Shown in pieces: positions 1 to 5,588 of a stretch of DNA of 7,928 bases. Within the stretch, counting starts at the first letter, position 1; each line of letters begins with the position of its first letter. Source of the DNA: Spirochaetota bacterium (GTDB lineage Bacteria > Spirochaetota > Spirochaetia > DTKZ01); the NCBI GenBank assembly GCA_029562045.1, contig JAKQWJ010000170.1, positions 1 through 7,928 of the forward strand, given 5' to 3'. The position numbers were made by a program, and so were the translations under genes. A model generated the notes under the pieces. The model saw only the letters and a program-made list of their open reading frames with translations, was not told the DNA's origin and ran no database searches.

Positions 1-222
1 CACCAGCGCGGCCACCCCCGACGAGACCGCCTCCGCAACCTCCTCCGGGGTCTTGGGGCCGTAGGGAAAGTTCGCCCGGTCGGCCCAGTAGACGAAGGTC
101 TCCCCCGGAAGACGCTCCCGCACCCAGTCCAGATATGGGAGGCCCCCCACCCCGGAATCCACGAAGGCGATGGGGGCCTCGTCAGGAGCCGCCGAAGAGT
201 TTGTCAAAATCCGCTCGCGCAT
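1..222 (-). CDS. murI: Glutamate racemase, N-terminal part (C-terminus beyond the window)
   Basis: Glutamate racemase interconverts L- and D-glutamate in the cytoplasm and supplies D-Glu for peptidoglycan. Only the first 74 codons lie here. The diagnostic N-terminal motif DSGVGGL is seen at about residues 24-30; its Asp and Ser belong to the active site in this family. It is followed by a YWADRANFPYG segment and then GPKTPEEV, as in the usual 'D..N.PYG.k' block. The start is ATG at 222-220: GGAG on the minus strand (231-228) lies 5 nt before it, and no better in-frame start is nearer the motif. The gene begins inside the upstream zinc-ribbon gene, overlapping it by 41 nt in another frame, so the two are probably co-transcribed and translationally linked. 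The second catalytic Cys region lies outside the window, so activity cannot be judged. Identification is firm from the motif. Confidence 0.9.
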   Translation of the reverse strand, partial: MRERILTNSSAAPDEAPIAFVDSGVGGLPYLDWVRERLPGETFVYWADRANFPYGPKTPEEVAEAVSSGVAALV

Positions 223-472
223 CCCCACTCCGACGCCCCGAACCATCAGCCCCTCCCGGGGAAGCGGCGGGGCGGAAATAGTCGCAGAAATTGGCCCTTT
301 CCTTGTCGTAGACGGGCTCGGGTATCGTTTCCCGGCAGTCCCAGCGCGCCCCGGGGCTGTAAAAAGCGCAGTTCAGGCAGATCCGCAGTTCCCGCCCGCA
401 GCCCCCGCAGAGGGTGGAACGGAAGATCTTTTCCCCCTCCGGCGTCCCGGTTCCGCAAAAATGGCACCTCAT
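182..472 (-). CDS. Small eight-cysteine zinc-ribbon protein of unknown function
   Basis: This 96-residue protein has eight cysteines that fall naturally into two four-Cys sites. The first is C3-x2-C6 with C22-x2-C25, a classic zinc ribbon starting at the second residue after the initiator Met. The second is C32-x2-C35 with C46 and C63. The conserved-looking core is ICLNC...DCRE...DKERANFCDYF, and the remaining tail of about 30 residues is Gly/Ser/Arg/Asp-rich and probably disordered. Cytoplasmic metal binding, most likely zinc, is inferred from the Cys spacing; no enzymatic motif is visible and I cannot assign a function. ATG at 472 is chosen because the first CxxC follows at once and no in-frame start lies just upstream. 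It is the first gene of a unit with murI, overlapping it by 41 nt, and is divergent from the pentapeptide-repeat gene. No close Shine-Dalgarno is present; see the promoter at 479-507. Confidence 0.8.
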   Translation of the reverse strand: MRCHFCGTGTPEGEKIFRSTLCGGCGRELRICLNCAFYSPGARWDCRETIPEPVYDKERANFCDYFRPAASPGGADGSGRRSGDARADFDKLFGGS

Positions 473-478
473 GAGCCG

Positions 479-507
479 ATAGTAACCCCCTTCGGGGCAT
501 AATTCAA
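479..507 (-). promoter_or_regulatory. Putative sigma70-type promoter of the zinc-ribbon/murI unit
   Basis: On the minus strand, TTGAAT (507-502) and TACTAT (484-479) are separated by exactly 17 bp. Each matches its consensus hexamer at four of six positions. Only 6 nt separate the -10 box from the ATG at 472, so a start point about 7 nt downstream would fall on the start codon, predicting a leaderless transcript. No Shine-Dalgarno sits at a usable distance. This is inference from sequence alone. Confidence 0.45.
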
Positions 508-514
508 TTCCCCC

Positions 515-543
515 TTGCGGCGGAACCGGGATTCCGGTATTGT
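515..543 (+). promoter_or_regulatory. Weak putative promoter of the pentapeptide-repeat gene, with internal dyads
   Basis: TTGCGG (515-520) and TATTGT (538-543) lie 17 bp apart and 9 nt before the ATG at 553. They stand back to back with the divergent promoter at 479-507. Two overlapping small dyads fill the spacer: ACCGG-N4-CCGGT (525-538) and CGGAA-N6-TTCCG (521-536), which could be a repressor site or chance in GC-rich DNA. The box matches are modest, so this is a weak call. Confidence 0.3.
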
Positions 544-552
544 CGAAAAACG

Positions 553-1149
553 ATGCTCAGCTACCGCCGGTGTGAGATCCCGGGATGCTCCAATCCGGCA
601 ACGGCTTTCCGGGGCCGCTGCTACGGGCACATCGAAGACAAGGACCCCTACGGCCAGGAAATCCGCGAGGCCCTTTCCCGGGACAGTTCTTTTTCCAATC
701 TCGTCTTTTTCCACCTCCCCCTCTCCGATCTGGACCTGCGGGGAAAGGCTTTCCGGGGCTGCGGCTTCTCCCACGGGAGTTTCCGCAATGTGGATTTCTC
801 CCAGGCGCTTCTGAGGATCTGTTTTTTCGATTTCGCCTCCTTCGAATCCTGCCGGGCCCTGAACGCGGAGATGCGGAACTGCGTCTTCACCGGGTCCCGG
901 ATGCGGAGCTTCGACTGGGAGGGATCCAACCTTCTGCAGATGAATTTCAACTACATCATGTGCACGGGAACCCGGTTCAACCGCTCGGACCTGTACAACA
1001 GCCGTTTCATAGGAAGCTCCCTGAGCGATGTCACCTTCATCGACTGCAATCTGAAGAATGTGGATTTCCGGCGCTCCCGGCGGGAAGGGGTCAGATTCCG
1101 CTATTCCAACACCGGCGAGGCCGTTTTCGACGACAAGGACAGCCCGTGA
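553..1149 (+). CDS. Pentapeptide-repeat protein with an N-terminal zinc-knuckle-like motif
   Basis: This 198-residue protein has two parts. The first 30 residues carry C7-x4-C12-x10-C23-x2-H26 in a 'C.i.GC.npA...rG.C..H' setting, which resembles short zinc-binding knuckles. From about residue 55 to the end, Phe or Leu recurs every five residues in A(D/N)Lxx-like units (for example FRNVD FSQAL, then later LKNVD FRRSR). This predicts a right-handed quadrilateral beta-helix. No signal peptide or membrane segment is seen, so it is probably cytoplasmic. Pentapeptide proteins often act as protein-interaction scaffolds, and some mimic DNA to bind gyrase, but nothing here shows which role applies. 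The ATG at 553 lacks a clear Shine-Dalgarno. Its TGA overlaps the GTG start of the next gene (GTGA), so the two are coupled. Confidence 0.85.
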   Translation: MLSYRRCEIPGCSNPATAFRGRCYGHIEDKDPYGQEIREALSRDSSFSNLVFFHLPLSDLDLRGKAFRGCGFSHGSFRNVDFSQALLRICFFDFASFESCRALNAEMRNCVFTGSRMRSFDWEGSNLLQMNFNYIMCTGTRFNRSDLYNSRFIGSSLSDVTFIDCNLKNVDFRRSRREGVRFRYSNTGEAVFDDKDSP

Positions 1150-1715
1150 AAATGCATCTGCACTTCGCCCTTCCCTTCATGACCAACTCCTACCTCATAG
1201 CCCCGGGTCCTTCGGGGCCGGCGGTCCTCATCGACCCCGGGGCCTTCGACCTGGGCCTGTTGGAGATGGTCGAAAACAACGGGTACTACATCCGGTCCAT
1301 TCTGGTGACCCGGCCGGACAGGCCCAGCACCGACGGCATCCGCACGGTGCTGAAGATCTACGACGCCCAGATCTACACCGCCGCCCGGAGGATCGACGAC
1401 TTTCCCTGCAAGACCGTCGCCGGAGGCGAGTCCTTCGACCTCCACGGGATGAGCGTGGAGGTTCTGGGGGCCCAGGCTTATTCCCGGGACGCGGTGATGT
1501 TCAAGGTGGACAATCTGCTCTTCACCGGCGACATTCTCACCGCCGGTTCCGTGGGCAAGGCGGGAAACCCCTACGGCGCCGCCCTTCTGGCGGCGGAGCT
1601 GAAGGAAAGGTTCCGATCCCTGGACGACAACACCCTGGTCTTCCCCGGCTCGGGCCCGCCGTCCACCCTGGAAGCGGAGAAGAAATTCAACAGTCACCTG
1701 CAGATCTCCTCCTGA
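1146..1715 (+). CDS. Metallo-beta-lactamase-fold protein lacking the metal-binding motif (probable pseudoenzyme)
   Basis: The 189-residue protein follows the metallo-beta-lactamase fold order: a SYLI strand, IDPG at 29-32, an ILVT strand at 52-55, then LFTGD at 125-129 and VFPGSGP at 165-171. Family members have THxHxDHxxG after the ILVT strand. Here the aligned stretch is T-R-P-D-R-P-S-T-D-G (55-64), so all three His and the Asp are gone. The usual PGH ligand region before the GD strand is absent (AYSRD at 111-115), and the late PGHGP His is Ser169. Only Asp129 of the GD motif remains. The frame is intact, so loss of catalysis with retained fold is inferred. The GTG at 1146 is preferred because AAGGA (1135-1139) lies 6 nt upstream; ATG at 1152 is the alternative. 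It overlaps the pentapeptide gene stop. Its 3' end overlaps the convergent pseudouridine synthase gene by 22 bp. A binding or structural role is possible, and I cannot name it. Confidence 0.8.
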   Translation: MKMHLHFALPFMTNSYLIAPGPSGPAVLIDPGAFDLGLLEMVENNGYYIRSILVTRPDRPSTDGIRTVLKIYDAQIYTAARRIDDFPCKTVAGGESFDLHGMSVEVLGAQAYSRDAVMFKVDNLLFTGDILTAGSVGKAGNPYGAALLAAELKERFRSLDDNTLVFPGSGPPSTLEAEKKFNSHLQISS

Positions 1716-2626
1716 GAGGCCGCTGCGGCGGCAAAATCCCGGAATCTCCGGGGAAGGGGGGCGGAAAAGACCCGGGGCTCCGCATCCCCGGGGAGCCGGA
1801 TGGACAGCCGGAAGGCGTGGAGCATGAGGCCGATCCCGGGGAAGCGGGGGTCCCGCCGTCCGTACACCGGGTCCCCCAGGATGGGGCAGCCCAGGCTGCG
1901 CATCTGGACCCGCAGCTGATGGGTGCGGCCCGTCAGAGGTTCCAGCCGCATCAGGGTATAGGGGCCCAGGGAGCGCAGCCGCCGGTAGGCGGTTTCCGCG
2001 GCCTTTCCTCCGGATTCCACCTGGATGAAACGCTTCCGGTTGCCCGGGTCCCGCTTCAGAAAACCCGTGACGACACCCCGCACCGCCGGGGGCCGTCCCT
2101 TGACCACGGCGATGTACACCTTCCCCACGCTCTTTTCCCGGAACTGCCGGCTCAGGAACTCCAGAGTCTCGGGGTTTTTCGCCGCGATGACCACCCCCGA
2201 GGTGTCCCTGTCCAGCCGGTGCACGATCCCCGGGCGCAGCGGCTCCCCGGGAAAGTTCCCCTCCAGCTCCTTCACATGATGCAGGAGCCCCTGGACCAGG
2301 GTGCCGGACCGCACCCCGCTTCCGGGATGCACCACCAGGCCCTGGGGCTTGTCCACCACCACCACATTCCCGTCCTCGTGGATGAGTGACAGCTCCATCT
2401 TTTCCGGCGGGAAGGCCGGGGGCTCCGGGTCCCGGTACAGGACCTCCAGCCGGGACCCGGGATCGGCGCTGCGGGAGGGCTTGACGGGCTTTCCGTCCCG
2501 GCGGACCTCCATCAGCAGGTTCTTGATCTGGCTCCGGGTGAGAATCCCCGCGTTCTCCGACAGGTACTTGTCGATCCTGATTCCCCGGGGCGTGTCCTCC
2601 GGGACCGTCAGAATGACCCTCTTCAT
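1694..2626 (-). CDS. RluA-family pseudouridine synthase with S4 domain (RluD-like)
   Basis: The family isomerises specific uridines in rRNA or tRNA to pseudouridine. The 310-residue length and domain order suit an RluD-like member: an S4 RNA-binding domain at about 17-65 (RIDKYLSE...TRSQIKNLL...G), then the catalytic domain from about 80. The family signature HRLDRDTSG is at 136-144 with the catalytic Asp at 139. Other conserved pieces are VVDKPQGLVVHPG at about 90-102 and LTGRTHQLRVQM at about 226-237. The target base cannot be read from sequence. The ATG at 2626 overlaps the upstream stop as ATGA, so translation is coupled. It is the last gene of the XRE-yggS-membrane protein-synthase unit. 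No terminator is visible after it, and its 3' end runs 22 bp into the convergent metallo-beta-lactamase-fold gene. Confidence 0.93.
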   Translation of the reverse strand: MKRVILTVPEDTPRGIRIDKYLSENAGILTRSQIKNLLMEVRRDGKPVKPSRSADPGSRLEVLYRDPEPPAFPPEKMELSLIHEDGNVVVVDKPQGLVVHPGSGVRSGTLVQGLLHHVKELEGNFPGEPLRPGIVHRLDRDTSGVVIAAKNPETLEFLSRQFREKSVGKVYIAVVKGRPPAVRGVVTGFLKRDPGNRKRFIQVESGGKAAETAYRRLRSLGPYTLMRLEPLTGRTHQLRVQMRSLGCPILGDPVYGRRDPRFPGIGLMLHAFRLSIRLPGDAEPRVFSAPLPRRFRDFAAAAASQEEICR

Positions 2627-2988
2627 TTTCGTCCTTCGATGAGATGGTCCACCAGGGCCAGCACCATGGAAAGACTGATGCTCACCAGTATGATCCCGTG
2701 CTTCTGGTTCCGGGACAGGGGTTCCCCATCGGCGCTGCGAAAGGGGCCCGGAGCGTACCGGGGATCCATGCCTCCGGCGAAGAAGCGCCCGCTTTCGAAG
2801 GCGAAGGTGGAAAAGAAGTAGACGAAGGGAAAGAGCCCCACGGCGATGATCTCCCCCCGGCGCAGGGACCGGGCCCAGGACGGAAATTCATCGGGGCCGT
2901 AGGGTTCCGGCGCCGCCCTGGTCTGGGCGAAGACGGGCAGGGACAGCAGGCACAGCGCCAGGACCGCCGCGATGAGCCGCCGGGTCAT
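2623..2988 (-). CDS. Small secreted/membrane protein of unknown function between yggS and the pseudouridine synthase
   Basis: This is a 121-residue protein. Residues 1-21 form a typical signal peptide: basic MTRR, a hydrophobic run of AVLALCLLSL, then PVFAQ with an AxA-like cleavage context near 19-22. After an acidic, Pro-rich stretch (26-37), a hydrophobic segment lies at about 46-63 and another at about 97-116, ending in a basic tail (EGRK). It is therefore probably an inner-membrane protein with two spans, or with three if the leader is not cleaved. No Cys lipobox or catalytic motif is present, and I do not recognise a family. The start at 2988 overlaps the yggS stop (ATGA) and the stop overlaps the next start (ATGA), so it is translated as part of that operon. 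Codon use looks like its neighbours. The coupling is solid; the function is open. Confidence 0.75.
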   Translation of the reverse strand: MTRRLIAAVLALCLLSLPVFAQTRAAPEPYGPDEFPSWARSLRRGEIIAVGLFPFVYFFSTFAFESGRFFAGGMDPRYAPGPFRSADGEPLSRNQKHGIILVSISLSMVLALVDHLIEGRK

Positions 2989-3680
2989 GGGAGCCTCTCT
3001 CCGAAGAGGATCGACCCCAGACGGACCATGGTGGCCCCCTCCTCCACAGCGATCTCGAAATCCGAACTCATTCCCATGGAGAGCACGTCCAGCGCCCCGC
3101 AGCCCGGCAGCTTCTTCAGTTCGGCGAACCGGTGTCTCAAGGTCCGGAAGGACCCCCGGGCCGCCTCCGCCCCGCCATGCAGGGGGCCGATGGTGAAAAG
3201 CCCCCGGAGCCGGAGCCGCGGGAGGGCCAGGATGCCCGGCAGATCCTCCAGCAGGGCGCCGAAATCCCGGTAGCCGCTCTTGGACGCCTCGCCGGAGGTG
3301 TTGAGCTGCAGCAGAATGTCCGCTTTCTTCCCCAGCGCCGCCAATCGGCGGTCCAGGGCGGCGGCGACCCGGAAGGAATCGATGGAATCCACCCAGGAAA
3401 AAGCCTCCGCTGCGGCGGCGGCCTTGTTGGTCTGCAGGTGCCCGATGAGGTGAAGCTCCAGATCTTCCGGAACCCGATGGAATTTTTCCGCCCCCTCGGC
3501 GGTCCGGTTTTCCCCGAAGACCCGGATCCCCGCCTCGTAGGCCCGGAGCGCCAGGTCCCGGCCGTGGGTCTTGGTGACCGCCATCAGCGTCACCTCCGCG
3601 GGGTCCCGCCGGGCCCGTTCCGCGGCGGCGGCTATCCTCTCCCGAATTTCCCGGATCCGGGACGTCAGAACCGACACCAT
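2985..3680 (-). CDS. yggS: YggS/PROSC family pyridoxal-phosphate homeostasis protein
   Basis: YggS proteins bind PLP on a TIM-barrel fold without known catalysis and help keep B6 vitamers and amino-acid pools balanced. From the ATG at 3680 the product is 231 residues, normal for the family. Seen motifs are the helix REIRERIAAAAERARRDP at 10-27, the PLP lysine K37 in LMAVTKTH, FGEN at about 57-60, HLIGHLQTNK at about 78-87, and the C-terminal SMGMSSDFEIAVEEG followed by VRLGSILFGER, which matches the phosphate-binding end. In-frame GTG at 3719 and TTG at 3716 are alternative starts giving about 13 extra residues; ATG 3680 is preferred because it places the helix and K37 at the usual distances, although its Shine-Dalgarno is weak. 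It lies just after the XRE regulator gene and its stop overlaps the next start, so it is probably in that operon. Confidence 0.93.
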   Translation of the reverse strand: MVSVLTSRIREIRERIAAAAERARRDPAEVTLMAVTKTHGRDLALRAYEAGIRVFGENRTAEGAEKFHRVPEDLELHLIGHLQTNKAAAAAEAFSWVDSIDSFRVAAALDRRLAALGKKADILLQLNTSGEASKSGYRDFGALLEDLPGILALPRLRLRGLFTIGPLHGGAEAARGSFRTLRHRFAELKKLPGCGALDVLSMGMSSDFEIAVEEGATMVRLGSILFGERLP

Positions 3681-3728
3681 GGGGCAATGATACCCCATTC
3701 CCGGCGGGGGGATCAACACAGAGAGATT

Positions 3729-4052
3729 TCATTCCCTCAGGTATCTGCGGACCGTATCCTCCAGCTCGTTGTTGAGCTTCTCCTTCAGATCGTGGTACAG
3801 GCTGGTGATTCTGTCGTACTTGTCAAAAACCTCCCACTGCTCTTCCTCGAAAAATAGCTGGTACGGTTTGAGCCCCAGGGAAGCGGCGAGGCGTTCCAGC
3901 ACCATGGGGGAGGGAAATTTCTTCCCCAGTTCGATCTCTCCCACGAAACTCGTGGAAATCTCACTCAGCTCCGCCAAACGCATCTGCGAGTAACCCAGCC
4001 GGGAGCGGGCGCGTTTGATGTTTCCGGCCAGAGTCTCCTGGAGCTTGGTCAT
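3729..4052 (-). CDS. XRE/Cro-type helix-turn-helix regulator
   Basis: This 107-residue protein has an N-terminal XRE (Cro/C1-type) helix-turn-helix at about residues 8-63: GNIKRARSRLGYSQMRLAEL, then SEISTSFVGEIELGKKFPS, then LERLAASLGLKPYQLF. The remaining 45 residues are charged and helical and could form a dimerising coiled coil. It probably binds DNA in the cytoplasm. No ligand domain is present, so the signal is unknown. I use ATG 4052 because the helix-turn-helix is complete from there. An open frame continues upstream to 4106, but that stretch includes the promoter candidate and reads as non-coding. It is the first gene of the unit with yggS, the small membrane protein and the pseudouridine synthase, and is divergent from the PocR regulator. 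Autoregulation is plausible but not shown. Confidence 0.88.
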   Translation of the reverse strand: MTKLQETLAGNIKRARSRLGYSQMRLAELSEISTSFVGEIELGKKFPSPMVLERLAASLGLKPYQLFFEEEQWEVFDKYDRITSLYHDLKEKLNNELEDTVRRYLRE

Positions 4053-4058
4053 GGCTAC

Positions 4059-4087
4059 AGTATGGAGTCCTGAAAAGTGGCCAACAA
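4059..4087 (-). promoter_or_regulatory. Putative promoter of the XRE-yggS operon
   Basis: On the minus strand, TTGTTG (4087-4082) and CATACT (4064-4059) are 17 bp apart. The -10 box matches four of six consensus positions and the -35 three of six. It ends 6 nt before the ATG at 4052, so transcription would begin at or next to the start codon. AGGA is 15 nt from the ATG, too far to serve as a normal ribosome site. Leaderless expression is inferred. Confidence 0.38.
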
Positions 4088-4108
4088 CAAGCGGATAGCG
4101 GCACATTT

Positions 4109-4127
4109 CTGCCGCTCCGGGCGGCAG
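4109..4127. repeat. Short inverted repeat in the XRE/PocR intergenic region
   Basis: CTGCCGC (4109-4115) and GCGGCAG (4121-4127) are perfect complements around a 5-nt loop. There is no T-tract on either side, so it is not a typical intrinsic terminator. It sits in the 228-bp divergent region 4053-4280, whose other recognisable content is the XRE promoter and the repeat block at 4199-4258. The rest, about 4128-4198, shows nothing I can name. Confidence 0.35.
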
Positions 4128-4198
4128 GAACGGCGGAGACCCGTGCCGCCGACGCGGGAGTCCTCCGTCTCCGTTCCCTGCCGGCCTCCCGTCCCCTT

Positions 4199-4258
4199 CA
4201 GTGCGGGTCTTTGCAGTGCGGGTCCCTGCGGCAAGGACCCTTGCGGCAAGGGTCAGGG
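4199..4258. repeat. Four tandem 15-bp units upstream of the PocR-type regulator gene
   Basis: Four adjacent 15-bp units run 4199-4213, 4214-4228, 4229-4243 and 4244-4258. Units 1 and 2 differ at two positions (both begin CAGTGCGGGTC). Units 3 and 4 both begin CGGCAAGG and diverge after that. All keep a similar GC-rich layout. Inside the block lies a perfect dyad, GACCCTTGC-G-GCAAGGGTC (4236-4254), and a competing inverted repeat GGGTCC...GGACCC (4220-4240). Phased repeats with dyads directly upstream of a regulator gene suggest protein binding sites or alternative RNA stems, but this is inference. Confidence 0.6.
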
Positions 4259-4269
4259 TATCCTATAAA
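4241..4269 (+). promoter_or_regulatory. Putative promoter of the PocR-type regulator gene, overlapped by a dyad
   Basis: TTGCGG (4241-4246) and TATAAA (4264-4269) are 17 bp apart. The -10 box is good (five of six) and the -35 modest. A 19-bp perfect dyad, 4236-4254, covers the -35 and would place a bound protein in the way of polymerase. GAGGAAAGGA (4271-4280) then provides a ribosome binding site for the ATG at 4281 or 4287. Confidence 0.42.
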
Positions 4270-4280
4270 AGAGGAAAGGA

Positions 4281-5588
4281 ATGGGGATGGAAATGGAACC
4301 GGACTTCGATCTCGCCGCGGCGAAACGCATCGCGGCGGACTACAAAACCGCCACCGGCATCGACTGCTTCATCATCGATCTGGACGGCCGGTGCCTCTTC
4401 TCCACCGGCGAAAAGACCGGCGGCTGCTCCTTCTGCAGCACCTACCAGACGCTGGCGGGAAAGGCGGACACCTGCATGAACGCCCACCTCTACGGCAGCT
4501 ACCAGGCGGAGAGGTTCGGGGGGAAGTACATCTACTTCTGCCCGCTGGGTTTCGTGCACTGGGCCTCCCCCATCCTGCGGGACGATATAATGAGAGGCGC
4601 CCTTCTGGGAGGGCCGGTGCTGATGATAGACCGGGAGGAGTATTTCCAGGAAGAGCTGCTGAAAAAAATCCCCCCCCCCGCCTCGGAGCTGAAGAGCCTG
4701 AGGCGTCTCCTGGACGAGATTCCCTTCCGGCGGCCCGAGGAGGTGACGAGTCTGTCGGAGATTCTTTTCGTTCTCGGCGCCTTCCTGTCGGGCATCGACA
4801 CCGCCGGGTTCGTCGCCCAGCGGGAACGGCTGGCCCAGCAGTCCAACATCTCCGATTACATCCGTCACCTGAAAACCATGGGGGGGGACGGGGAACATTC
4901 CGCCGAGTACCCCCTGGACAAGGAGCGGGAACTTCTGCGGCTCATCGCCTCGGGGGACAAGCAGGGCTCCCAGAAGGTGCTGAATGAAATTCTGGGCTAC
5001 GTCTTCTTCTCCAGCGCCGGCAAAATCGACGTGGTGAAGGCCCGGGTTCTGGAGCTGGTGGTGCTCCTCTCCCGGGCGGCCATGGAGGGGGGCGCCGAGG
5101 TGGAGCAGATATTCGGACTCAACTACAACTATCTGAACCAGATCCACAAGTTCAAGACCATCGAGGAGATCTCCTACTGGCTCTCCCGCATCCTGTCCCG
5201 GTTCACCGACCTGGTGTTCAACCTCCAGGACGTAAAACACGTGGATGTCATCTACAAGGCCATCGACTACATCAAAAGAAACTACATGCGGAAAATTTCA
5301 CTGAAGGACGTGGCGGACCAGGTCCTCCTGAGCCCCTCCTACTTCAGCAAGCTGTTCAAGGACGAGATGAACTGCAACTTCAACCATTTCCTGAACCAGG
5401 TCCGGATCGAGCGCTCCAAAACGGTGCTGCTGGACAACAGCATCCCTCTGGTGGATGTGGCCTTCCTGATGGGTTTCGAGGACCAGAGTTACTTCACCAA
5501 AGTCTTCAAGAGAATGACCGGAGTCAGCCCCGGCAGGTACCGGGAATCCCGGGGGCAGATCCTGGCGAAACTGAAGGGGGCGGGCTGA
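4281..5588 (+). CDS. PocR-domain AraC-family transcriptional regulator
   Basis: This is a 435-residue regulator. Residues about 10-175 match a PocR sensory domain: C49-x2-C52, C65 followed by H69, then GGKYIYFCPLG (C87). PocR domains sense small metabolites, propanediol being the case in Salmonella PocR, but no cobalamin or propanediol gene lies here, so the ligand is unknown. Residues 176-320 are a helical linker. Residues about 322-425 form the AraC DNA-binding domain with two helix-turn-helix units: ISLKDVADQVLLSPSYFSKLFK (339-360) and the VDVAFLMGFEDQSYFTKVFK unit followed by TGVSPGRYR. ATG 4281 is chosen with GAGG 6 nt upstream; ATG 4287 (AAAGGA 6 nt upstream) and ATG 4293 are alternatives. 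Codons for PPP at 131-133 sit in a 10-C run preceded by A7, a slippage risk. Its TGA overlaps the hydrolase ATG (TGATG), so the two are coupled. Confidence 0.92.
   Translation: MGMEMEPDFDLAAAKRIAADYKTATGIDCFIIDLDGRCLFSTGEKTGGCSFCSTYQTLAGKADTCMNAHLYGSYQAERFGGKYIYFCPLGFVHWASPILRDDIMRGALLGGPVLMIDREEYFQEELLKKIPPPASELKSLRRLLDEIPFRRPEEVTSLSEILFVLGAFLSGIDTAGFVAQRERLAQQSNISDYIRHLKTMGGDGEHSAEYPLDKERELLRLIASGDKQGSQKVLNEILGYVFFSSAGKIDVVKARVLELVVLLSRAAMEGGAEVEQIFGLNYNYLNQIHKFKTIEEISYWLSRILSRFTDLVFNLQDVKHVDVIYKAIDYIKRNYMRKISLKDVADQVLLSPSYFSKLFKDEMNCNFNHFLNQVRIERSKTVLLDNSIPLVDVAFLMGFEDQSYFTKVFKRMTGVSPGRYRESRGQILAKLKGAG
4662..4679 (+). repeat. A7-T-C10 homopolymer tract within the PocR-type regulator gene
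   Basis: Seven A (4662-4668), one T and ten C (4670-4679) occur in a row inside the coding sequence, in the loop after the PocR domain's aligned motifs. It is the longest single-base run in the window; other runs are G7. In the printed length the frame is intact. A gain or loss of one base would truncate the protein before the AraC domain and would also disturb the coupled hydrolase. Confidence 0.9.

Noticed and set aside
1058..2389. A 443-codon open frame on the plus strand across the MBL-fold and pseudouridine synthase genes
   Set aside because: It is Pro/Gly/Arg/His-rich with no domain and lies over two clearly recognised genes; GC-rich DNA yields such long antisense frames.
2989..3732. 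A long minus-strand frame joining yggS to the small membrane protein
   Set aside because: Only its last 121 codons encode the membrane protein; the rest is out of frame with yggS, which has every family motif.
4055..4249. Small open frames in the XRE/PocR intergenic region encoding five-residue repeats (QGSLP-like)
   Set aside because: The repeat arises from the 15-bp DNA unit, a multiple of three; there is no ribosome site or motif, and the region holds promoter signals.
4263..5240. A 325-codon minus-strand frame opposite the PocR-type regulator
   Set aside because: Its low-complexity sequence shows no motif, and the plus-strand frame has a complete PocR-AraC protein.
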